Positions 1-12,753 of a stretch of 64,000 nucleotides of DNA are shown piece after piece. The DNA comes from Eudromia elegans (taxonomy: Eukaryota > Chordata > Aves > Tinamiformes > Tinamidae): positions 2,354,275 through 2,418,274 of the forward strand of contig PTEX01000119.1 in NCBI GenBank assembly GCA_003342815.1, in the 5' to 3' direction. A model generated the notes under the pieces. That model was not told the origin of the DNA and did not search any database. It was given only the letters and a program-made list of their open reading frames with translations. How positions within the stretch are numbered: position 1 is the stretch's first letter; the number at the start of each line of letters is the position of its first letter. A program made the position numbers and the translations under genes.

Positions 1-240
1 TGTGTGATCGGCCCAGCAGACATCAGGGTGGTTAAAGTCCCCCACAAGCACCAGGGCCTGTGATCGCGAGGCTTCTTGTAGCTGCCTGTAGAAGGCCTCA
101 TCCACCTCCTCATCCTGGTCGGGAGGCCTGTAATAAACTCCCACGACCGTGTCGCCCCTGTTGCCCTGCCCTTTGATCCTCACCCACAGGCTCTCGACTT
201 GCGCTCCACCCTCCCCTACGCCAAGCTCCATACACTCCAA
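1..240 (-). mobile_element. CR1 LINE fragment, ORF2 endonuclease domain, cut by window edge
   Basis: Read on the minus strand, the frame is open throughout and gives the CR1 apurinic-like endonuclease: SLWVRIKG, then GVYYRPPDQDEEVDEAF, then LVLVGDFNHPDVCWADHT. The GDFNHPD block is the conserved catalytic core of non-LTR element endonucleases. Similarity to CR1 stops near 240, just upstream of the codons for LECMEL, so this is the 5'-truncation point; DNA to the right is unrelated. The RT domain and 3' tail should lie to the left, outside the window. The absence of stops over about 80 codons suggests a fairly young copy. Identification is by motif; the subfamily is not determined. Confidence 0.9.
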
Positions 241-3103
241 ACCAATATTTGGTTTGTGTCTATTTTGTTGATAGGCATTCTTACAATCTGGGGAGTCAAT
301 ATCACTTCAATGAAAACACCAGAGAAGAAAGGTCCAGAACACTCTCTAAGAGAGGTTGTTTCCACTGACACATTTTATTCTCAAATTAGAAATATCTTAA
401 TTAAAAAAAATAGGTTAACTTTTATCATTAATATTTTATATGCCTTGGTAAAACTCAAAATCCTGTGCTTTAACAGATGTATGAGACCTAAAAAATAATA
501 TTTCTGATATCAGTGGTTCAGCAGGGAAGAAAAAGTAAAAATGGCTAAGCATTTGAGGTTATAACAGCACTCTAAAATTGCTTTGGTTATCTGCTTTTCT
601 ACTTGTTCAGCATTTGAAATGTTATCATATCAGAGCTTCATTTTCTAAAATCACAGTATGATGTAGTAGTACTGTAGAATACATTTTATAGCATAGTTAC
701 ATGACAATACTCTAAAATAATATTTAATTTAAAGTTTTAAGTAAGAATTGTACAATTCCTATATAATTTCTAAAGTGTCTTAGTTCTTTCATTTTCATTT
801 TATTTTCAACTAGTGATTCTTTGTTTACTCTGCAAGCTTCCCTTTTCAGTGTATTTCGGAAGAGGATTGTTGCTGTATAGCTAAAAGAGAATACTTGGGA
901 AAATCTACCTTCCTTAAGTCATGTGGAATATCAAAGCAAATTGCCATATGCACATTTCTGGTCAGCCAAACACTCCAAATTTAATTAAAACTTTAAGATT
1001 CCCTACACTCAGTATTGACAAGAGAATTTAAAGGAAAGTCTGAAATTAGATACTGTCTTTTATTTCTCAGGCAGCCTTGTGAATTGAAATTCTGAGTGTA
1101 CAGTGAGACATTAGAATATGTTGCTGATGATTGCTGGAAATGAGACTACTCAATATTGCTAGACATTTACCTTAGGTACAGGGAAACAGTGTTCTCCTTA
1201 TTTCTATTCTACAAAACTAATGTAGAATGAGTTGCCTAGCTAGAGGATCTCTTCTTTTTGTTTACAGTTTAGTTCAGTTGAATCTTTCACAATAATTGTA
1301 ATGATTTCTTTTACTATGCTGGTACAACGAAGAAAACAGAACAGAATAGAAAATTTTATTTCTCCCCCTCCTCACACACCTTTTTATGAAGGATCAAAGG
1401 AAAATACTTTGATCTATAAAGATTCAATGTATTAATCTGCTTATTTGCTTGTTTATTGTAAAACTTGCCGTGGTAGAAAGGTCTGTAATCTGTTTTACCA
1501 AACAGCTGAAGACACTGTGTGTTGCCAGCAGCTGAACTTAACAGATGACATCTGAGATGAACCAGCTGCCTCTCGTATAGGAGGTGCATGTTTTGACTTT
1601 TGCACTGGTGTAGCCAGTTGGATCCAACATTGCTGGTTTCTGTTTCTACCTGATGCTGATAATTTCAGGAGTTGCAATGCTGTCGTGTGATCCAGGAGCA
1701 GATATGAACACACAGGCAAGTCTTCCAATCCTATTTTATGATACTGTGTAATGAAAGAAGCATTTTTTGATTTGCCTGAGCACTGATAAGGTCTAAAGTA
1801 AAGCCGACATCCCTGTCTGAGGGATCTTTCAGTCTAACAGGCTTGAGCCAATTATTTTTCAAACTATTTTCAATCACCTTCTACGACATGTGAATTTTCT
1901 ATGCTTCAAGAACTGTCCAGACTTCCAATAAATAAAGTATCAATTGCATTTGTTTATAAATAAGAAACTACAGGACTCAAAACAAATTATCTGTTAGAGG
2001 AATTTTTTTAAAAGGGCTTAAGTATCTTGGAACCAACCCTTCTTCATTTCCCAAGAGTAATTATTTCATAATAGACCCTAGGCTTAACTCCAAGAATGAC
2101 TCAAATGTTTTAATATGAAAAGCATTAAAAGAATCTTGTACAGCAGAACAGGGCCACCTGGGGATATCTTCTAAATGAGATCTTATTAAACAGTTTGTTA
2201 TATGAAGAGTAAGGCAATAGTTTTGATACAGAAGCCTTGAGAATATTCTGGATTTAATTCATAAAACTATTGTGCCTTCATTAAAATAATTTTCCTATTG
2301 CACTTATGAAGTAAAACCTTCAGTCTATATATGTGATTTTTTTATGACTGTATCTTTCACTGTAAGGCATTAAATGTAGCACAGCTTTAATTGTGGGAAG
2401 TAAGAGTGGCAAAACAACATATTTATCTGTGTGCTGCTCATAAAGTATGCCTCTATGCCTAGCTGTTTTTTCCATATGCACTTGAAGTGACTGTAAAAGA
2501 TCAAGGGGCAATATAATCTGGAGAGCTCATGGAAATAGAGGAAAAAGTCTCTGAAAAGGGCAAATACAATCTCCTTAATAGGATACATCACTTTCCATTT
2601 CTATGTAGATTGATCCAGTAAAAGAAAAAAGGAAAAAGAAATCAGGAGAAGAATTTAGCCAGCAATGAATGAAAGGAACAGAAAGAGAAATCTCTTTAGT
2701 GAGTGAATCCCTGTGCAACACATGGAAAAAGTATTAAGAATTTTAAAAGGCAGAAGCAGAGAGCATTAAATTCTAATCTTAATTATACTGGTGTGAAATG
2801 AGGGTAACTTTGCTGACTGTAATGGCTTTGTATTTGTGGAACAAAGGTGAGGGTGAGGTCTGCAATACTCCTTAAAATCTGCCATGTTATAAAACATTAA
2901 GAAATACATTTCATGATCCTTAAAAGTACAGACAAGATGTCACTAGGAAAATCATTCTAGTTCGTGCTGTTAAACCAAACTAGAATCAAAATTTTGTTGA
3001 TTTATTAGCAACATATAATTAGCCAACTATCAGTGGATTGTATATTCAAGATCAGCCTCAGAAATGCAACAGATAAATTGCCACAGTGGAAGTGTCTTAG
3101 GCT

Positions 3104-3330
3104 GTGTTAGTGAAGATGTGTGCATTTCTAAGCACCCCTCTACAATGTGTGGTGCCCTGTGTGCTTGCACTCGTCTCCTGGGTATGTGGGATCCTGGCTG
3201 CCCCATTCTGGGGAGATGGGATGCTCTACCTTTGGGAATATCAACCAGGCTGCCCACCACCTGCAGAGCCACAGGCTGGTGCTTGCCCTCCAGGGCCACT
3301 TCTCACTGTTACAAGATTGGTTACACTGCT
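3104..3330. other. GC-richer patch of unknown origin
   Basis: Base composition is visibly higher in G and C than in the flanking kilobases, and all three plus-strand frames stay open for 80-100 codons, which is what low stop density in a GC-rich patch produces by itself. The translations are Cys/Trp/Pro-rich and match no domain I know. It could be a decayed repeat, a retrocopy or simply a compositional fluctuation. I do not call a gene. Confidence 0.3.
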
Positions 3331-5473
3331 TTTGTCAACTGCTTATTTTGTTTTCAGACATAGATTTTTACCTTCCTTTTGGTGCGAGCCAATAGTGGTC
3401 TGACGCCATTCAGTACAACTGGGTACAAAAGGAAAGGCTCTCTGCTAAGAGCCCTCATACTTAGCCTTACCCTATGATACAGAAATAAAAAGATTTTGTC
3501 AATCAGTTGTATTGTGCATGGATATAGTTTGGGGTTGTGAATGGATACAGCTTGGGTTCCTCTTGAAATAGATGGGTTTTCCCCATGGCTGATTTCAAAA
3601 TATGTTAAACCATTGGACTGCTCTTTTACCCAACAGTGCATTTCTGATTTTCCAGGCAGGAAAATGTGCTTGCTTGTGCATACATTCTTTTTTTTATGAT
3701 TTTTTTCTTTTATTTGAACATTTAAGAAAGGCTATTTTTTTTGCTTTTTAATGAAAATGAATAATTTGTAAAGACATAAGACATCATTCTCTGATGTCAG
3801 GAGGTAACATCTGGAGTGCAGAAGGAGCAAAAATATTTTCTTATTTTACTACTTTATCAATATGTATGCAGCAACTATTTGGGGTTAATTAGTCTATATA
3901 AATCAATTTGATAATTTTTATTCTAATTCAAGGAATTCAAGGAAAAATATTTTTATGCACAGAAAATAGTAGTGCTGAATTCTTTCACTGCTTGTGATGT
4001 TTAGGGGTACATCACTGATCAAAATGACTTTGGGTAATTTTTTTGGGTAATGTTACTTTTTAAGACTAATCAGAATTCCTTTCTTACTTTCTTTAAGCCT
4101 TAGGTTTGCAAAAAAAGAGTGTTTACAAAGAAATACAGATAAAAATTCACAGCAGTGTAAAGAAAAAAAATAAAAGACTCTAAGTAACAAGTTTATACAT
4201 GGCTTATGTTACAAGCTTACAAGACAGGTGTAAATGAAAATGAAACTCACTTAACACGGAGTTACTGAATTTCCCTCAACGTGTCACAGCTGCAAAACAA
4301 GTTTTTGCTATGTGAATCTGATCTACTGTGAAAATGTACAAATTATTCAGTTGCTCTAGAAATGCCTCATTTGCTACCTATAGTGAGAAGCCCTAATGAA
4401 TGAATCACAAGTTTTACTTCACTACTTTCTCCCTGAATCTGATTACATGTCCCTTAGTGTCCTATTTCCACATAGCTTAAAAAGGCAAAAGATACATTTT
4501 ATTCAGAAGTAATTCTAATTCTGACCAGGTTCTTTCATTTATGCCACAAGAAACTGGGGAGGCCAGCAGTATTTTTGGCATACACATGAAGAAATCCAAT
4601 GAGCTGGAAGGGAGCCTGCTCTGGATCAATAGCTCACCACTTTGGAGAGTGCAGAGTGGTCCTTGGTGCTCACCCAGGCAGCTGTGCTGAGCAGCACAGA
4701 AAGGGATCATCAAACTGCCATCACTTGGCTGCTTTTCAAAGAGAGAGGCACTACTGACAAAGAGCTATGTTGTTGGGGAACATATCACGTTAAGCTACAC
4801 ATATAAGGGCTAGTCAAAATATTTCCTGAAATGACTACTGGCTATTTGGCTTTTGTTCTGCTTATTTAAGAAAGGAAACTACTGCTGAGCTGAAAGTGGA
4901 ATCTTGCTTAGCAGGATGCAATATTAAAAAAATAAATAAATGAATGCAAAATAAATGTACCAGAATTCTTCATATTTTAAAAAGCTTGGCAAAAATAAAT
5001 ATATCAATATTCTAATATGTTAATACTGTTTTTAAATATTTCAGGTTCTGAAATATTTCTGGTACTTCTATGCCAGCTTTTTTTTTTTTTTCTGTAGATA
5101 GGGATTTGCAGAGTATTTAGCAGCTGTGATCAATTTTGTATATCAGAATGGATGCATGTGACATAATCACAGCAAAACAGAAATTGAAAATCTTGCTTGC
5201 TTTCTGCCATGCGTGATATTTTTGAATAGACGTTACCTACACTCCTTTACCTATAGATATGAAGACGTCTTGAAGAGCAGAAAATAGTGTGGTTAAATTG
5301 TACAGAATTCTCTCCGGCTCAGATCTGCACAAATTTGCAAAAATGATTCCTTCAGTTTCCAGCCTACACAGAATTTTAGGTCTTTGTTTGTTAGAAGAGA
5401 GGTCAGAACTAGTAGGAAACTACTTGGAATATCTTGCTTCATTAAGAGAAAAATAGTTTGAGAGTGTTTGTTT

Positions 5474-5512
5474 GGTTTTTTTTCTTTTCTTTTTTTTTTT
5501 TTTTTTTTTTTT
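5474..5512 (+). repeat. T-rich low-complexity tract
   Basis: An interrupted T tract ending in an uninterrupted run of 23 T (5490-5512). On the minus strand it reads as poly-A, but no retrocopy body is seen upstream of it, so I treat it as simple sequence. Confidence 0.9.
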
Positions 5513-8422
5513 CCTGAAGCACAGATGAAGAGAAATTAGAGATATAAATAAAATCAAATAAACAATTTCTATGTTTCATCACTTTTGTTTTCATTATAAA
5601 TCAGGTCATAAGCTGGACCAAAACAGCTCAACTACAGAATAGGAGTTCAGGAAAAAATTATGTATTCCCTGCAACTGCAAATTGACTGTGACTACCTGAA
5701 CTTAACATCTCTGGGATTCTGTTTATATTGTAAACTCCTCTTTAGCGAAGAAGAGGATAAGCAAAGCATGAGAACTCACTCCTTTCCTGTTAAACCTGGG
5801 GTGAAACTTCTGCAGAGTTGCCCCTGAGAAGACTTTAGGTAGAACAAGACAGACTAGGAGAGTGGGAAAACTTGTGATATACATACATACTTTGAAGTAG
5901 GGACAGTAATCTGGTATTTTATGGAGGTATTTTATGGATGAATAGGTGGAATTTAAATAAAATGGAAAATACTGAAGCCTAATCTTCTTGGAACTCTGCA
6001 ATTCATGTTTTTGTCAAATTTGAGTTAGGAAATTAGTTGGGAAGTTAGTTATCTGTTATGAAAGTCACGCTGGCCAACAGAGAAGAAAGGATCATGGCAG
6101 AAAGAAAATGATGCAACAGATACCCTTAGTCGGGAGGATTTGTTTACTGCATTCCATTCGTTTAGCATTTTTGATCAAGCACAACATGAAAGATTAAAGT
6201 ACCGCAGATTGTTGCTATGCTATATGTTTAGGAAATGCTTTGGACTACACCAGCCTTCTTGGAGAGATATTTAGAGAGCTCGTGCTCCTATATTTCCTGT
6301 GTCCTCAGACCACTGACAGGATTTTTATCTCCTGCAATTCGTTGCACTGTGCTCAGTGAGGCAAGAGGCTGCTATAAACTCACATCGCTGCCATTTAGAA
6401 AGACGCTTTTCACAAAGGAGAGTGGAGGTAGATTGTGCAATTTTGGTAACGCCTATAAAGTAGTGTAGCATTTCAGGAAAAGGCATATAAACGATGAAAC
6501 TGGTCTGTCAGACAGTGCTTCATCAGGAAATCTGCATGGTCTCAAAGCTGACAAGGGTTTTTAGCAGATCAGCCTTTCTCTGTTCTTTTGTACTCTACAG
6601 ACGTTCATAATAAAATTTCAATATTTATGGAGCTGATCCAAAGCACTTTAAAGCTGGACAGGCTTTAGTAGGCTTCAGTAAACTATGGATCAAGCTTTAC
6701 ATGCAAGTGTTTAAACAGTCCTTTTTGGACTCATGGAAATTAAATCCCTAATTAATCTGTATTTTTCTTATCCCAATTATTTTATTGACCTCTCACATTC
6801 TTGTCCTTTCTTCTCTCTTTCCCCTTGCTATTTGGATAATTAATGTTCTACTGTGGCATTAATATGAAATTTAGAATTATAAATTCCCCATAGTCAAGAT
6901 ATAAGTTGGCAGATAGGCCAATACACTCTTAAAAGATTTTATGGTTCATTTGGTGTAAGATCATGGTGGTTTAGAAAAGGCTGTGCCCTAATTTGCAGAG
7001 ATTTGATAATTTTCTAAACAATATTTTAAAATAAGAGCTAAATTTCCACAGGTGGATTTCTCAGTGTCATAATCCTGTCAGATGTTGAAAAATATTATAT
7101 AGCTTACTTTAATTAACAGATTATCTTATTTCATTTAATGGAAATGTTCCTGTGTCTGAAATCCCTTGTAACTGCTTCTCTTCTTGTCCTCTAAGTTTTC
7201 AGCTGAAGAGTTCTAAGTAGAAAAGCTGTCTTGCTAGGTAAAGATTTAACGTCATTTGGTTTATGAGTAGGTCACAGCAAATACAGTACAGGGAACTGCA
7301 GCTAAGTGATATTTATGATTGTCTACACAGCAGGATAATGCTAAAAACCCAAGGCAGGAGGGAAAAGTCAGGAACAGAGAAGCTAGCTGATATATTTTAA
7401 ATGTTAGCTGTTGGTATAATGTACTGAGGGTCACTTGAAAATATGTTATGCTGGACAAAATCTTTTAGGGTTAGTTACTGAGGGCAGATGTAGATGTGTC
7501 GAAGCATGAACAATTTACCTTCAATAAAAAGAATTAATTTAAGTTAACTTCTCCTTGGCATTTTGCCCCAAATCTATGAAATGACATGTCAGCATGCAGG
7601 AGATTTCTGTCTAGAAAATAACATACACGTTGTCTTAAAGAACTCAGCATAGAGGAATATTGCAAGAAAGCTGTGCCTGTGAATGGCCGGATCGGAGAGT
7701 GCTGCTAAATGACATATTAGGAGGTAAAATCAATTTAGCAAGGCAAGGTGGAGAGCATCTAGTAATGGAGGTAATGAAGTCAAAAGAATGTTCCCTCACT
7801 CCTTTCCTTGATACCCTATTCCTCTGCAATGTTCTCTTGAGCATCTGATCCCACGTTTGTTTTTCATTTATCTTTTAAAGAGAAAAAAAGCAAACATTGT
7901 ATGAGTTTGCTCTATCTTCTTTATTACTTTGTTTGAAGCCAGGTAAATAGTCGGGGGAAAAACAGTAGATTTCTTCTTGTCAATATACGTAACAATATAT
8001 CTTGTTGGTATCTTTGATTATTTTTTCTTTAGAAGTTCTCTTTTACCTTGATAGTTTCTGGATTGTATCTCGCTGCGCCATCTCAAGTCTGATAAACTCT
8101 TGAAGAGCACATACCTAAACAAGCATGGCACAGTTTCATTAGCGGAGATAGAGCAGGCTGTCTAATCCTTGACTGTACTTATATTGCCTGCAACATTGCA
8201 AGGGGGCTGCAGGCTGTAGCTATACTAGATTTAAATTACAAAGCGTATCCTGTGTTTTCCTGCTTAATTTACTTGGACTGAATTTATACAGTTTAAAATA
8301 TATTTCTTGGGTTGAATTCATTTAGGTACTTTCTCCTAAAAATAATTAGGACATTTCTAAAGTATAGAAGTGATACTTTTTTAAATTAAAAAGTTAAGAA
8401 ACAAGAAAGTGGTATTTTTAAA

Positions 8423-8457
8423 GGAGCTACACCAAAAGAAAAAGTTGGTGTAGCTCC
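8423..8457. repeat. perfect 13-bp inverted repeat (hairpin)
   Basis: The arm GGAGCTACACCAA (8423-8435) is followed by a 9-nt purine loop AAGAAAAAG and the exact reverse complement TTGGTGTAGCTCC (8445-8457). The arms are GC-balanced in otherwise AT-rich DNA. Pairing stops at once on the outer side (A opposite A). There is no T run after the stem, so it is not a bacterial-type terminator. The stem is shorter than a normal pre-miRNA. Confidence 0.85.
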
Positions 8458-10617
8458 AATGCAAGGCCATTTAAGAAGGATCTGTGCTATGAGTTTCTCT
8501 TTCCTGTGTAGATAAATCAGTACATCACTTTATATCCTCAGGAGCAACCTGGTGAATAAACTGCAACACCAAAACCTATGCAGGAGACATATGAAGCTTG
8601 TTTCTTCCCTCATCTTTTTCTGATATTTTTAAGTCAGAGAGAGAAAGAGAAATGCATGTTCCTGTTTCTTTACTATCTGAAACATAGCTCTTGAGCTGTT
8701 CTACCTTAGTGCCTCTATTAAGCGTGCTGGGGGTATTGTTAAAGTTTGTCAGTACTTAAGTCACCATGACTTCTTGCTTGCAAACTTGGGAGGGGAGGAG
8801 CATTACACAAGGGAAGGACAGGCAGGTTTCTTTCTGGTAATCTAAGGCTAGTAAAAAGCCTTGATTTTCTGTCTTGTTGCCATCACAGCAATAGAGCATA
8901 GTGCTACTCTGATATCTTTGTGGAGTGGATTGTGCTCAGTGCTGTCACACAGGATTCAGAAATAGTCCAAAACTGTCAATATTTCCTTGGCCTAAAACCA
9001 TTGTTATCTCTCAGTAGATGCCCCTTGAACTTACTTATCGTTCCACAGGAATTGCCAAGAGCATTCTGACTTCCAATACAAGTCTGTTTCAGGGCTATAT
9101 ATGGCCTTCCTGTAGCCTATACTCACACTGTGCACAAGCAGTAAGGGCAGGGGAAGGATCAGGGACAGAGCAGAGTTTTGCTCTCTCCTGGGCAGTTGAA
9201 TTTTTACACTCAAGTTTTGTTGGATATTCTCAGCTAATGCCAAAGAGTTGAGGAGATATTCTGTACAAAGCTTTAAGGAACACATTAAAAGCTAACATCA
9301 ACAGTGCAAGCAGTACTAGAAAAAGATTTTAAGAAAATTAAAAAGAAATTCTCTTAATTTCTGATTTATCTTTGTCAGTTTTTGTTTCTATTCTTACCAG
9401 TATCTGCTCCCATCCTGAAGTTCATACTTAGGAAAAGCATATCTCTGCTAGGGTGCTGGAAGAAACCTTTCCAGGATGGCTGAAGAGGCTATGCAAGGTT
9501 GAGCTCACTGCAAAATCAAGGAGGATCAGCTCGTCCTCTTGTGCTCTGATCTATGCAGGTGCTTTCTATATGTCTGTGTCCAAGTTACAGTGGATTCCAA
9601 GACATTTAACATGGGTTTCCTTGATAATAAGGCCACAAAATTCTTAACCAAGGTATCCAAGGCCAAACTGACATATCCAGCAGAATCTGGTTTTGAATGC
9701 TCAAAGTATTGATAGAATAATGGTATTAGGCCTTGAAACTGCCAGGACTTTATCTTAGGGAAAAAAAGGCCACTATGTGGAATAAAGAGGGAGTGAGTGG
9801 GTAAAATCTGGTTATTCTGTGCAGCATGAGAATGTCAAAGCAAGACAATGTATGTCAAATAATGTTAACATCATTTGGATCTGTGGAACGCAGTTCCAAC
9901 AAAGTATGAATATGGAGTGCTTATCACTGTAGTTCATAACTTGAAAAATATAATCAAATAGAAGTACTAATACAGCTGACAATTGTGAATCAATAGTTCT
10001 TTATACAAATGGTAACTTCTGGTGCTACTTTATCTGCTAGGATAGAATCAAAGGATTGCCAAGAGAATCAAACAGAAGATGACATTACTATAAAAAATAA
10101 ACTCCCCAAACTGTAAATGCAACAATAATAGAATTCTCGTTAAATGCTAACAGCAGCAAAATATCTACTTGCCTTTTGTTCTACATATGTAACTTGTCAG
10201 TTCGTTAAAGATTTCTTGGGCATGTATTCCTATCCATATTTGTACTTGTTTACTATACCACTTGCAGACTATACCACTAGCATATAGATGGTGCACAATA
10301 AAGTGAATAAAAATTAATAGATTCCTATTAGTGTATTGTCTTTAATTACACTTTTATTACAAAATCCATTCTGTTTCTGTCTAGAAACAGTTTAGACAGC
10401 AGAAGAATGCTTAGCAGCTATTAAATGTAGATTGCAATCCAAGTGCTGAAGCGAAGTAATCATGTATAATTTAATAGCCACTCAATTTGACAAAGATTGG
10501 TTGCCTGATTGTTTAATCAAAAATTTGTCATTGTTTGTGCAAGGCATTTCATTTTAAAATATCAATAGTCTCTCCTGTTTTGCTTTAAAGAAATCCTGAA
10601 GAAAAGCTTCAATAAAA

Positions 10618-10641
10618 TACAACCATTGTAGTATGGTTGTA
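10618..10641. repeat. 9-bp inverted repeat, 6-nt loop
   Basis: TACAACCAT (10618-10626) and ATGGTTGTA (10633-10641) are exact reverse complements around TGTAGT. A stem this short is expected occasionally by chance in 64 kb; recorded for completeness. Confidence 0.6.
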
Positions 10642-11066
10642 GTTCATTGCAGAACACTGCTAGCTCATCCCACTTAATATGGATTGTTACATCTCAGGTG
10701 AAGTTAATGGTACATGTGGCAGAAACATTCTGCAAGAATTAAGAATATCTGACAGAAAATACAAATGCATTTTGAAGCTTATTGAGAAACTGTTTGCAAC
10801 TGTGAGCTCTTTACAAAGGGCGATATTCCTGAATAATTTTATTGATACCATTAAGATGTCCATCAATGCTGTGAAGCAGAAAACTAGCAAATGTTTAAAT
10901 TACAGGCCTTTAGTAATTTATTCTGACCTCCAATTCGTGATGTGAATTATCATGGAAAATCCACAGATTATAGCACCCACAAAAACTTTGATGGCCAGGC
11001 TGGATAAAGAGGAGTTCTCAGAGAATTTTTGTTCAGTTGCATTCAATGCGAAACACAAAACTTGCC

Positions 11067-11085
11067 TTTTTTAAAAAAAAAAAAA
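11067..11085. repeat. T6-A13 homopolymer junction
   Basis: Six T followed directly by thirteen A. Simple sequence about 120 bp before the CR1 tail that begins at 11202. Confidence 0.8.
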
Positions 11086-11201
11086 TCAAAACAATAATGT
11101 CAATCCAAACCTAAACTTATTTCTCTGACTTTACAAGCAGATAGTTATATATTGAAGAATCTTTAAACATTGCCAAGATGTTATAAAAATGTATGAAAAT
11201 G

Positions 11202-11280
11202 ACAGAATCACAGAATGGTTGAGGTTGGAAGAGACCTCTAGAGATCATCTAGTCCAAACCCCCTGCTCCAGAAGGGACTC
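11202..11280 (-). mobile_element. CR1 LINE 3' end, severely 5'-truncated
   Basis: The order ACAGAATCACAGAATGG, GTTGGAAGAGACCTCTAGA, ATCATCTAGTCC, CCCCCTGCTC is the reverse complement of the CR1 3' terminus (consensus order: GAGCAGGGGG, GGACTAGATGATCTC, CCTTCCAACC, ATTCTGTGATTCTGT). The element's 3' end is on the left. Only the last 80 or so bases are present, typical of aborted target-primed reverse transcription. No target duplication is evident. Confidence 0.9.
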
Positions 11281-12730
11281 CTAAAATGTACTACTGGCAA
11301 TTCCAGAAAACTATTCTGTAGCCAAATAAAGATATTCAAACAGAATTGTTTAAAATAAAGATCTAGTTGGAAGCTTTGTTTTGGCAGAGGGCCTGGAGAC
11401 AAAACGGTAACAGTTCAGGAACTTCAGACAAATCCTGCATAGATCAAAGGCAATAAATTTTGCATAACAATAAGGAGGAGGATCAATGCTCTTTAGAAGG
11501 ATGAAACCATCTCTCAACTAATTCATTTGGAATGCTCCTATAAGTTGTAAGGAAATCTGGGTGAAATAATTGGGCCCTCCTTCAGGAATCTACATTCTTA
11601 TCTAACTTTAAGGATATAAAAGAATGATCTCACTAAATTAGTAAAATGAACAATATTTTGGGGGAAGAACTGAAACTTGAGTGACTTTTATGAAATATCT
11701 CGCTACTGTCTTGGTGCCAGCTTACCAGGTACACAGGGATATGTTTATAGGAGTAGAGAAAACAACCATGTCCGTAACAACAGTATTCCTAAATATTGAA
11801 GACTCATCTCATTTTTTTGAGAAAAAAGAAAAGAAATATAAAAGCATACAGAAATAAAGGTGGTTGTCACACGGCAAAAATTTTTTGGATTTGTTTTTTT
11901 CTACCAAATTTCCTAAATATTCCATTCCCCCCCCCCAAATTTAACATCTTTCAAAACAAACATTTTTCTATGTAAATAAATACTCACTCACAAAGTAAAT
12001 ATTCCTGAAAGACCAGAAATAATTTCAAAGGAAATTACTGCTAATACGTATAACTTTCTATATGGCTGCAAAATTCATTAATAAATCCCTTTTTTTAGAG
12101 GTATGAATTTTTGCTGGGTTTTTTTCTAGCTCCTGAGTGGGATGTGACTCTATCATGGCACTGAGAAAAAACAAGCAGAAATGAAATGGACTTTGGGTCT
12201 CATTTTAAAGGAGGAAGTTGCTATAAAAAAGGGGATGTGCACTGATAGTCAAACAAATTGTAGCATAAGAATACTGGAATAATATATAGGTGGACTGAAT
12301 TAGTCGGTTGAACTTAAGCTACTGTGTATTCATTGCAAGAGAGATTGGCACTGCTAAGGAGCGGGTTTGCTGTTTGACATTTAGTTTGGATGCTATACTG
12401 GGTGGCTCGTTTTCAGGTGCTATGGGCAGTCTGCCTCTATGGGGCTTCTGTTGATGATCCATCTGTCATTGATGGTACTGTGAGTCTTGCCATGGACTTC
12501 CAGAAGAGTTCAGCTGAGTTGTCAAACTACAGCATTTTCTTTCATGAATATCAATAGAAATGGCATGTAAATGCCAGATTTCATTTTATTCATAATGCAT
12601 CCTACTGGATAGGGTGCATGTTTTGATCATTCAATGGTTATGAAATACCGCGACCTGTCAGAGAGATATCAGATGCAATTATAGCACATTTAGAGTGCTA
12701 TGCTAAGAGAAAATGGTTTCAGAATAACTA

Positions 12731-12753
12731 GCAATTTATTCTATGCAAATTGC
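12731..12753. promoter_or_regulatory. inverted repeat containing a POU octamer (candidate site only)
   Basis: GCAATTT (12731-12737) and AAATTGC (12747-12753) are exact reverse complements, and the right arm overlaps ATGCAAAT (12743-12750), the perfect octamer bound by POU-domain factors. Within the next 80 bp follow TAATTGACA and AACAATG, words resembling homeodomain and SOX sites. Such words are common in AT-rich DNA, so function is inference only. Confidence 0.2.

Larger units (their letters stand above)
241..11201. other. AT-rich non-coding DNA, no gene recognised
   Basis: I see no coding exon, RNA gene or recognisable transposon here. Open frames are short, overlap on both strands, and carry no family motif. 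Contents that can be named: a GC-richer patch at about 3104-3330, T runs at 5078-5091 and 5474-5512, a perfect hairpin at 8423-8457 and a shorter one at 10618-10641. The stretch 10440-10560 is rich in TAAT, ATTGTTTAAT and ACAAAG words and could be a conserved non-coding element, which only comparison with other birds can show. Confidence 0.6.

Noticed and set aside
199-498. 99-codon plus-strand frame
   Set aside because: It begins antisense inside the CR1 endonuclease piece and runs into unrelated AT-rich DNA.
3030-3403. Overlapping 80-100-codon frames as a host gene
   Set aside because: Several frames on both strands are open at once, there is no domain, and no splice or promoter context is visible.
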